In this document: piece after piece, positions 16,484 through 23,747 of the stretch | Position numbering within the stretch: position 1 is the stretch's first letter | How the letters are laid out: every line of letters starts with the position of its first letter | Source: Prevotella sp. UBA2754 | GTDB lineage: Bacteria; Bacteroidota; Bacteroidia; Bacteroidales; Bacteroidaceae | Assembly: GCA_002353295.1 (NCBI GenBank) | Contig: DEJG01000022.1 | Span: forward strand, 1 to 52,485 | Length of the DNA: 52,485 nucleotides | Reading direction: 5' to 3' | Made by a program: the position numbers and the translations under genes | The notes under the pieces: generated by a model | The model's database searches: none | What the model was told of the DNA's origin: nothing | The model's input: the letters and a program-made list of their open reading frames with translations, nothing else

Positions 16484-18385
16484 TCAGTATCCCAGTCCGA
16501 TATAGCTGTGTGCAGGCAGTGTGATGTCAAATACTGTTGCACCGTCAGCATAGCCAAAGAAGCGGTTGCGTCCCCAACCTGAAACCACCTGAGGCAGTGT
16601 GGCAGGCTTGTAGGTCTCGCCTGTCAGCAGGTTACGAAGAGAGCTTACTTTTGAATTCACTACCACACGCAGACTGACGGATGCATCATTAAAGTTTTCA
16701 ACCACCATTGTTTTGTTGTCGTAGGGGAAGAGAGCGACCTTAGAAGGCCCTTCGATGTAGGCACCTACATCCTTGCTCATGGCACGACGAATCACATTGA
16801 GTGCAGGAGCAGGATAGTCGTAGAGATTGCCGAAATCATCGGGAATGGTTAGGACGAAGAGCATTCCCTTCGAATAAGTGTCGCGCAGGAGGATGGGATA
16901 TCCCGACACGCCACCCGTCAAGGGGCGCCCGGCACTGACCACCTCCCAGGCATCATTCGTAAAATACTTCACCTGTGGAATGATGAATTCGCGTTCCGAC
17001 TTACCCAAGAATCCGAAGTCGTTGACAATCGCTTTCAGATCGCCACAATACAGTTCTGCCACGTCGCCAAGGGGCTCCTTCATCGCTTTCAACAATCCCG
17101 TAGTAATGATGACATCGCCACCCTTCTTCAGTTGCTGCTTGATTTTCTCCACAATCTGTGGATCCTTGGCTGCCTGTTGCGTCAACAATATCTGTTGCTG
17201 ACCTTCCTTCCATTGTGGATACATATCCATTGGTAAACCAATCATGCCTAAGTAGTTCTGTAGGAAATCCTCACCGGAAGAGTGGTAGGGCTTATAGGAA
17301 GCCAGTCCGATGGGATTGCCCAGCAGACCAATGAGTTTGTCGGTTTCGTGAAGTGTGACATCCGCAAAGCACGCCATGGTAGTGGGGGTGACGGTCTTGC
17401 CGTTCTTCTGGAAAGGAGCCACCATGTCGTCGTAGCGGAAGCTGTTGCCGCCTGCATCTTGCCAAGGTGCCCTCATACGAGCATCAATCTTCACGTCGTT
17501 CAGTTGCATATAGTTCCACAGAATGATTTCAGGTGTGCGTGCCAGCATGGTGAGATGCAGCTGCTCGGCATAACGGTCCATGCTCATGTGGATGCCGCCG
17601 GCATCCACCCATCCGCCTCCGTTCTTGCCAGGAGCAATATTGTCGAAGTAGCGGATGATATTGTAGCTCAGATAGTTCTGGAGGTGCTGAGCCGACCCTG
17701 GGTCGCGTGTCTCTGTCCCCGTCCATAAACCGTCGAAATAGACAGGTTCTTCTTCCAGATTGAACCCCAGTCCGTGGAAATGGTCGTACCAATTGGGGTA
17801 TTTGATAATTACCTTCACCTTGGGGTTCACTTTCTTGGCAGGACCCACCACCAGTTCACGTCCAGCATCAGCCATCAGCCGCAGACGATATTCCGTCCAA
17901 CTCTTATTACCCTTGGCAGCAATCTCGTCATCATTCTTCAAGTCGATGAAGAAAAAGTCGTCAAGAATAAAATCATCGAAGAATTTTGCCGTATATTCTG
18001 AGATGTGTTTCACCTGTTCACGCTCTTCGGGACGGGCATAGCTGTACGTCTCGAAATCAGAAGGTTCAGAACGGGTGAAGGTAATACCGCCACCAATTTC
18101 CAATCCCTTGCTTTGGAAAAATTTCTTCACCTTGAGCAGTGTCTTCTCTGGTACGATAAAAGCATCACGATGCGTCTCCAGATAGATCTTGTCCAAATCC
18201 ACCTGACTGCTCACCGTTTCCCAAGTCTGATTCATGAATTTGTCGTCCTCCATGCGTGCCACATCCTGTGCACGGATATAGGTCGATACCTTAAAGTTTT
18301 TGTACTTTCCTGCTACGGCAGTACTTGTCATAGTAAGGAGTGTCATAGTTACCAATAAGATTCGTTTGAAATTCATTATACTCAT
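16484..18385 (-). CDS. Secreted TIM-barrel protein of unknown function, putative new glycosidase
   Basis: 633 residues with signal peptide (ILLVTMTLLTMTSTAVAG). I do not recognise a named family. The N-terminal 350 residues read like a (beta/alpha)8 barrel: KIYLETHRDAFIV, FILDDFFFIDLKND, KVKVIIKYPNWYDHFHGLG, VYFDGLWTGTETRDPG and EIILWNYMQLND look like consecutive strand ends, with acidic residues in DDFFFID and TGTETRD in places where clan GH-A enzymes hold the acid/base and nucleophile. Residues about 380-560 resemble a Rossmann-like trimerisation domain (GGDVIITTGLL, then VSGYPILLRDTYSKGMLFVLTIPDD), as in GH42-type beta-galactosidases, and a small beta-sandwich ends the protein. Its position between a GH9 operon partner and GH3 supports a role on plant glycans. 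Enzyme activity is inference. Confidence 0.65.
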   Translation of the reverse strand: MSIMNFKRILLVTMTLLTMTSTAVAGKYKNFKVSTYIRAQDVARMEDDKFMNQTWETVSSQVDLDKIYLETHRDAFIVPEKTLLKVKKFFQSKGLEIGGGITFTRSEPSDFETYSYARPEEREQVKHISEYTAKFFDDFILDDFFFIDLKNDDEIAAKGNKSWTEYRLRLMADAGRELVVGPAKKVNPKVKVIIKYPNWYDHFHGLGFNLEEEPVYFDGLWTGTETRDPGSAQHLQNYLSYNIIRYFDNIAPGKNGGGWVDAGGIHMSMDRYAEQLHLTMLARTPEIILWNYMQLNDVKIDARMRAPWQDAGGNSFRYDDMVAPFQKNGKTVTPTTMACFADVTLHETDKLIGLLGNPIGLASYKPYHSSGEDFLQNYLGMIGLPMDMYPQWKEGQQQILLTQQAAKDPQIVEKIKQQLKKGGDVIITTGLLKAMKEPLGDVAELYCGDLKAIVNDFGFLGKSEREFIIPQVKYFTNDAWEVVSAGRPLTGGVSGYPILLRDTYSKGMLFVLTIPDDFGNLYDYPAPALNVIRRAMSKDVGAYIEGPSKVALFPYDNKTMVVENFNDASVSLRVVVNSKVSSLRNLLTGETYKPATLPQVVSGWGRNRFFGYADGATVFDITLPAHSYIGLGY

Positions 18386-18406
18386 TTCTTTGTGTTTTTT
18401 AGGTTA

Positions 18407-19252
18407 TTATTGAAAACAGGCATCCCCTATAGGACGGAGATACCATCGAACGGCCCAGGTGAGGGATTTGCCTGGCTTCAGAGAAGTGTAGGCTCCCTGA
18501 CTCTCTAATTCGATGTAGGTCTTACCACGATTGACATAGACTTGAATTTCTGCTTCATTGGGTGCTGGTTGATCTTCTTCAAGATTCTGGAAACGCTTCA
18601 TGAGTATCAGTCCGTGATTTTGATAGGCTAACCATCCTTCACCGTCAGCATTGATTTTTCGGTTAGTGGGTTTGGTGTCAGGTTGGTAATATACGAAGTC
18701 ATCTTTTTCCTTGAAATCCATCAGACCGGCAGGCGTAATGTCTTCAAGGTCTGCATCGAAGTAAATACATCCACCGTCATTGACTACACGAGTGATTTCC
18801 CATGGAGCCACTTTGCGTTCCAAAGGTGAAACATTCGTGATAGTATAGCTGACAACGAAGGCAGTATCGGTAGGGTCAACATAAAACTCCTTGGTGATGC
18901 GATACTGGTGTGTACGAGGCACTTGGCTCGTCATCACAAGGGATGATTTGCGCTGTTTGACAGCGTAGGGCATGTTGTCGTATTCCGGAACGGGTGGCCA
19001 ATACCACTCTTTCTGAGGACTCGTCCAGAACGTACTGCCAAACGCATTGGGCCACGGCAATTGTGATAGCATTTCACGGTCGCCATAGCGAAAAGATCGG
19101 ATTTTCCCGCCATTAACATCAATGGTCATGGCGACACTATCCATTTGGATAGTAAAGAGAGAATCCCCTTGGTTTTGGATCACTGGAACTTCTGCCCCTG
19201 CTGCTTGAGAGCACAGCAGGGCTATTGAAATGATAAAAAAATATTTCTTCAT
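18407..19252 (-). CDS. Secreted galactose-mutarotase-fold protein (DUF4380-like)
   Basis: 281 residues with signal peptide MKKYFFIISIALLCSQAAGA. The mature sequence has the features of DUF4380/aldose-1-epimerase-fold proteins: an early VAMTIDVNGGKIRSFRYGDREML strand pair, WTSPQKEWYWPPVPEYD, a central YRITKEFYVDPTDTAFVVSYTITNVSPLERKVAPWEITRV and the closing YTSLKPGKSLTWAVRWYL. It probably binds or processes a carbohydrate, but no catalytic residues can be assigned. It starts one base after the stop of GH9 and ends 21 bases before the unknown barrel protein, so it is certainly in that operon. Confidence 0.68.
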   Translation of the reverse strand: MKKYFFIISIALLCSQAAGAEVPVIQNQGDSLFTIQMDSVAMTIDVNGGKIRSFRYGDREMLSQLPWPNAFGSTFWTSPQKEWYWPPVPEYDNMPYAVKQRKSSLVMTSQVPRTHQYRITKEFYVDPTDTAFVVSYTITNVSPLERKVAPWEITRVVNDGGCIYFDADLEDITPAGLMDFKEKDDFVYYQPDTKPTNRKINADGEGWLAYQNHGLILMKRFQNLEEDQPAPNEAEIQVYVNRGKTYIELESQGAYTSLKPGKSLTWAVRWYLRPIGDACFQ

Positions 19253-19253
19253 A

Positions 19254-21704
19254 TTACTTTTTGACTACGTTTTTGAAAGCAGAACCGAAAATGACATACT
19301 GGGTGTTGCCAGCAATGGTTCCCTCGTTCTGTCCCCAAAGGAAGGGCCAGTCGTCGAAGTTCTCGAAGTGGTCGGGCTTGCGGAAAAGCAAACCTGGTGC
19401 CACATTACCTGGAATGAACGAAAAATCAGCGCGGTTGTTGCCATAGAACACTGCCTTGGGACGGGCGGCACCAACGGCAGCCACAAACGAATAGTTGTGA
19501 TAGGGGTGACAGCCATAGAGCCAGTTGGCTACACGGTAGATCTCGTCCTTGCTGATGATTTCGGGAAAGAAAAGGTGGGCGTAGTTGATGGCGATGCCGA
19601 AATTAAGTACCATGTTGACACCTGCCCAGTTGCCCAGTCCGATGGGTACACCGTATGGGTTGTCCTTGTCGAAGTCTTTGATATACTTATCGAATTTCAC
19701 CACGTAGGGGCGCAGACGCTCTTTATAGGCTGCATCTTTCAGGGGGATGGAGTCGAAGGCTGCTTGCAGGGCATACACAAAACCATTACCATGCATCCAG
19801 TCTTCCGCCTGTGGTGTGTCGAGCATTTTCCAAACATCAAAATGGCGACGGTTAGGCATATTGGAAGCTTCGGAATGCAGTCGCTCGGCCTGTTTGCGAG
19901 CCCGCTGTGCCAATTTGTCGTTATAACCCGTCAGTGCCCGTGCTGCAGAGAGGAATACGCCAGCAGCCTGTTGGTCGAGCATTGCATTGCGAGTGGTGAA
20001 AGCCCACATGTCGTCGGGCGTACCACTGCGCTTGCCATCAGCAGAAACTTCGTAGGGTTTCAGACTGGGGTCGTAGTGCAGTCCGTCGGTAATGGAGGCT
20101 GCATCGCCCAGATGGTGGTAGTTGTCGAGAACGGAATTGGACAGAGTCTGTGCCATGTGGCCTATCTGTTCTGCCTGAGCCACGAGGTTCAGCATGCCAT
20201 GCTCGATAAACTGGAGGATGTCGGGCGTGCCGTCAGGACGGTGCAGATCGACATAGCGTTGCTGTTCACTGACAAAGGTCTCGTCGCGCTGAGGTTTGAA
20301 AAGCTCCCATGCACGCACCAAGTTCTGTACGACATTAATGTTTGACCCTGTCTCGATATCAAAGTCGCCAGCATCAAAGAAACCACCAACGTTCAGTCCT
20401 GAAATGAGTTCCAAAGGTTTGTATTTCGTATCTGTAGTAGCTCCCTGTGAGTGCAAATCGAAGTGGTCGCTGGGTGGAGCCTGCAAATACCCCTCCTTGA
20501 AGGGCTCGCCATGCCACGTGCGATAGCCCTCGTTCACGTACATGTGGTTCATATGGATGGGAATCCAGATGTCAGTAGTGGCATCCGTTATCTTGTCATA
20601 CACATGTTTGTCAATGAGGAAATCGTTCGTCTTCGTATCACCATATTGGATATAATAGACACCAGGTTCGCGAACGCTGGAAAAGTCGAACTTCACATAA
20701 TTATATTTAAAGTAATTACCCCATTCCTTGACAGCACCTTCGAATGCCTTCTCCTTTGTGCCGTCCGTCTTGATGCGCCAGAGCGAAGCCGTAGGCTTGA
20801 CGGCATTCTGTTTGTCGAGCTCTATGACAGCAACCTTAGGCTGTTCGGGAATGTAACCCACCTGTGAGAAGCCGATGTTAGGTTCGCGAATCCATCCCGG
20901 AATGGCGTGAGGCTCAATGGTCCATGTGAAAACCTTGCCTGTTTTTCCGGCTGGTAATACACTGCGCAATACGTACCACCCATTCTGTGCCAACATGCGT
21001 CCGTCGTAGAGCTTGAGTTCCGCATCCTCGCTGCTGATACGAATCATGCGCTCAGGTGCATCCGTCGCCACTATCAAATCATGGCCTGACTCCATAGGCA
21101 GTGGATCGACAAAGCGGTTGGTGCCGCGGTCATCATAGGTCTTGAAACCCTTGAATTGTCTGGGCTTCTCGCTATTGGGGCGTGTAATGGTCTGACTGGC
21201 CGCATAGCGTGGAAAACGGTTCAGCCGACCGTCCATCACGTAGGTCTTCTGCCAATACTGCGATGGTAAAAACTCGATGTTGAATCCAGCTTCGCCAGCC
21301 AGAGCAGCAGGAACAGGCTTGTCCAGATAGACCGCAATTTCAACTGCTTTCCCTTTGGCAGTCACTATCACACGACTGTCAAAGTCGTAGTCGTCGTAGC
21401 GCAGTGCTACTTCGATAGAGCCTTTCTCTTTGTTAACTTTGCGTGATGTCATTTTGGGCACTAAGTCCCATTGCTCAGGTGTGTTATTTAAGCGGATAGC
21501 ACCACCCTGTACCGTACGCACGCCGTGATGGATAATCTCTATACCCGAGTTTTTTTCGTCATTGAAACCACCATTGAAACTGTTGCTGAACACCAATACA
21601 TTGACTCCTTGGCGCTCGAAATACTCCAAATCGTTCAATCGGAGTTCCTGAGCTGACATACTGCATGTCATCAATAGGGAGAGACACAAAAAAACTATTC
21701 TCAT
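19254..21704 (-). CDS. Secreted GH9 glycoside hydrolase (endo-beta-glucanase type) with N-terminal Ig-like domain
   Basis: About 816 residues with a signal peptide (RIVFLCLSLLMTCSMSAQ). Residues 280-390 form the CelD-type Ig-like domain (PNIGFSQVGYIPEQPKVAVIEL ... GVYYIQYG). The (alpha/alpha)6 catalytic domain follows with the base aspartates in GGFFDAGDFDIETG, the conserved C-terminal segment WLYGCHPYHNYSFVAAVGAARP and the acid glutamate in NEGTIAGNTQYV. About 250 residues before the Ig domain form an additional N-terminal beta-rich module I cannot name. Probable substrates are beta-1,4-glucans such as mixed-linkage glucan or xyloglucan. First gene of the minus-strand operon; start choice among ATG 21704, 21713 and 21716 is uncertain. 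Confidence 0.85.
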   Translation of the reverse strand: MRIVFLCLSLLMTCSMSAQELRLNDLEYFERQGVNVLVFSNSFNGGFNDEKNSGIEIIHHGVRTVQGGAIRLNNTPEQWDLVPKMTSRKVNKEKGSIEVALRYDDYDFDSRVIVTAKGKAVEIAVYLDKPVPAALAGEAGFNIEFLPSQYWQKTYVMDGRLNRFPRYAASQTITRPNSEKPRQFKGFKTYDDRGTNRFVDPLPMESGHDLIVATDAPERMIRISSEDAELKLYDGRMLAQNGWYVLRSVLPAGKTGKVFTWTIEPHAIPGWIREPNIGFSQVGYIPEQPKVAVIELDKQNAVKPTASLWRIKTDGTKEKAFEGAVKEWGNYFKYNYVKFDFSSVREPGVYYIQYGDTKTNDFLIDKHVYDKITDATTDIWIPIHMNHMYVNEGYRTWHGEPFKEGYLQAPPSDHFDLHSQGATTDTKYKPLELISGLNVGGFFDAGDFDIETGSNINVVQNLVRAWELFKPQRDETFVSEQQRYVDLHRPDGTPDILQFIEHGMLNLVAQAEQIGHMAQTLSNSVLDNYHHLGDAASITDGLHYDPSLKPYEVSADGKRSGTPDDMWAFTTRNAMLDQQAAGVFLSAARALTGYNDKLAQRARKQAERLHSEASNMPNRRHFDVWKMLDTPQAEDWMHGNGFVYALQAAFDSIPLKDAAYKERLRPYVVKFDKYIKDFDKDNPYGVPIGLGNWAGVNMVLNFGIAINYAHLFFPEIISKDEIYRVANWLYGCHPYHNYSFVAAVGAARPKAVFYGNNRADFSFIPGNVAPGLLFRKPDHFENFDDWPFLWGQNEGTIAGNTQYVIFGSAFKNVVKK

Positions 21705-21831
21705 AAAATACATCATTGAATGTTGGTAATAAATTTATTAAATGGACGAACAGAATACAGAAATGTAAATCACAATGTGCAAATATTATAAAATGTTAAC
21801 TTAAAATGTCCCCTGTTTGAAAAATTTTTAT

Positions 21832-21839
21832 TACCTTTG
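21832..21839 (+). promoter_or_regulatory. -7 promoter element for the esterase/GH3 operon
   Basis: TACCTTTG matches TAnnTTTG, 28 bases upstream of the ATG at 21867. The 150-base spacer to the divergent GH9 operon is AT-rich; on the minus strand a near-match TAATATTTG lies at about 21780-21788, a weak candidate for the opposite promoter. Confidence 0.55.
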
Positions 21840-21866
21840 CAGTAAATTTCATCAACTATTACAATT

Positions 21867-23735
21867 ATGGAAAAACTTAGGAAACTATTCGTTATGATTG
21901 CCGTAATGATGGCTGTTTGTGGTTGGGCGCAGTCATCAACCGACTTCCAGTCGGTGGTATGCCATGCCGACGGTACCGTTACCTTCAATTACCAAAACGA
22001 ACATGCCAAACAGGTATTGGTAGATGTACAATTTGCAGGCCGAAAAGAGATGAAGCGTGATGCACGGACTGGTCTATGGACGGTGACAGTAGGGCCTGCA
22101 GCTTCTGATATGTATCCCTACTGCTTCATTGTGGATGGTGTGAGTGTCATGGATCCGAAGAATGCACAGTATTTCCCTAACGAAGGCTTTAAAAACAGTC
22201 TGCTGGAGATACCCGCCAGACAGGGTTCGTTAGCACATGACATCAGACAGGTGCCCCACGGACGGTTGGAGTACATCCACTACTATTCTAAGAGTCTGGG
22301 AGGGACAAATTCTGCTGTTGTCTATACACCGCCCACGTATATGATGGATAGGGAGAAACGTTATCCTGTGTTCTATCTCATCAGTGGTACGACAGATACT
22401 GAAGAAGTGTATTACAAGGTAGGTCGCGTGAATTATATTCTCGACAATCTGTTGGCTGAGAAAGCTGCCAAAGAGATGATTGTTGTGTTGCCATATGGTA
22501 ATCCTTATAAGTTGCTGCCTGTGAAGAGCGACAGCCTGAAAATGCCTATGACCAATTTCGGAGGCGATGTGTTCAGCCGTGACCTCATCAATGACCTGAT
22601 GCCTTATATCGAAAAGAACTATCGCACCAAGAATGATGCCGACCACAGGGCTATCGGTGGTTTCTCGCGTGGCGGGAATCAGGCACTTTACAATGGATTA
22701 GCCAACCTTGACAAATTCTCGTATCTCTGTTCCTACAGTTCGTTTACCTCGATGGATATCCCCAAGGTATATGATGATGCTGTTGCTACCAACAAGAAAA
22801 TCAATCTCTTCTGGTTAGGTGTGGGAACAGACGACTTCCTCTATGGTAATGCGCGCGACTACATGGAGTTTCTTGATAAAAAAGGCATCTGTTCTGTTAA
22901 GGTGTTTACCGACGATAAGTTTGGACACACATGGATGAATGCCAAATATTTCCTGAGCAAGACATTGCCTCTGCTCTTCAACAAGAAAGCATCAGAAGAA
23001 GCTATGAGTAATGCTCAGCCCGCACCTGCCGCCACAGGAAAAGAACAGCAGTTTACGCCAGGAGTGATGGCACGTATGTTTCCCAAACCCCTCGTATCTC
23101 CCGAATACACCGAACAGGGTATCACGTTCCGGTTCAAGGCTCCAGAGGCACAGCAGGTGATGTTAGAAAGTGAGATTATGCCAGAACCACAGAAAATGGA
23201 GAAAGACGAGGCTGGCGTGTGGAGCATCACACTAACCGATTGTCTGTTTGAAACTTTCAAGTATTGCTTCGTTGTAGATGGTATGCGTGTGGCTGATCCT
23301 CAGAACATGTATCTTTCTCCAGATAAGGGCTTTAAGTATAGCATCGCTGACAATCCGCAGTCACCTTTCAATTATGCATCGCAAGGCGACATCGCTCATG
23401 GCAGGGTGGGGTATGATGTGGAAAGACAGGAAGCGTGGTATATGACGGCCATGCCTGCGCAGCCCACACGTCCTGCGTTCATCCAACTTGTGCCTGGCAA
23501 GGACGACACGATGGAGAGCTGGTTTAAGGTGGGAGGCGCCGATGCCATTGCTGACCGTTTGCTGGCCGATGGCAAGACGGTGCCTTGTGTTATCACCACC
23601 AGTACACTTGAGTTCATGAAACATGCTCCGCAGATGTCCGATCTCAGGGTGCATACCCTGCGCGCCGACGATTTCCCCACATGGTCGCAACGTCGCAGAG
23701 CTTTAGTGAAATTACTCGTTAGTCTGAAGAAATAA
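21867..23735 (+). CDS. Secreted CE1-type esterase with a duplicated, half-degenerate second module
   Basis: 622 residues with signal peptide MEKLRKLFVMIAVMMAVCGWAQ. Module 1 has an E-set/CBM48-like domain (about 25-115) followed by an alpha/beta-hydrolase of the CE1 esterase D-like type with catalytic triad Ser267 (GGFSRGG), Asp322/323 (GTDDFLYG) and His354 (FGHTWMN). Module 2 repeats the E-set domain (about 405-495) and then a shortened esterase that matches the start and end of module 1 but lacks the nucleophile segment; the His position reads FPTW. Related enzymes in Prevotella remove acetyl or feruloyl groups from xylan. It is followed 12 bases later by a GH3 beta-xylosidase, supporting a role in decorated xylan. 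Confidence 0.82.
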   Translation: MEKLRKLFVMIAVMMAVCGWAQSSTDFQSVVCHADGTVTFNYQNEHAKQVLVDVQFAGRKEMKRDARTGLWTVTVGPAASDMYPYCFIVDGVSVMDPKNAQYFPNEGFKNSLLEIPARQGSLAHDIRQVPHGRLEYIHYYSKSLGGTNSAVVYTPPTYMMDREKRYPVFYLISGTTDTEEVYYKVGRVNYILDNLLAEKAAKEMIVVLPYGNPYKLLPVKSDSLKMPMTNFGGDVFSRDLINDLMPYIEKNYRTKNDADHRAIGGFSRGGNQALYNGLANLDKFSYLCSYSSFTSMDIPKVYDDAVATNKKINLFWLGVGTDDFLYGNARDYMEFLDKKGICSVKVFTDDKFGHTWMNAKYFLSKTLPLLFNKKASEEAMSNAQPAPAATGKEQQFTPGVMARMFPKPLVSPEYTEQGITFRFKAPEAQQVMLESEIMPEPQKMEKDEAGVWSITLTDCLFETFKYCFVVDGMRVADPQNMYLSPDKGFKYSIADNPQSPFNYASQGDIAHGRVGYDVERQEAWYMTAMPAQPTRPAFIQLVPGKDDTMESWFKVGGADAIADRLLADGKTVPCVITTSTLEFMKHAPQMSDLRVHTLRADDFPTWSQRRRALVKLLVSLKK

Positions 23736-23747
23736 CTCCTATTGATT

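Noticed and set aside
16457..16492. Repeated TCAACTTTCA-like bases between GH3 and the unknown barrel gene
   Set aside because: Only degenerate, non-contiguous similarity to the heptamer family; not a clear array.
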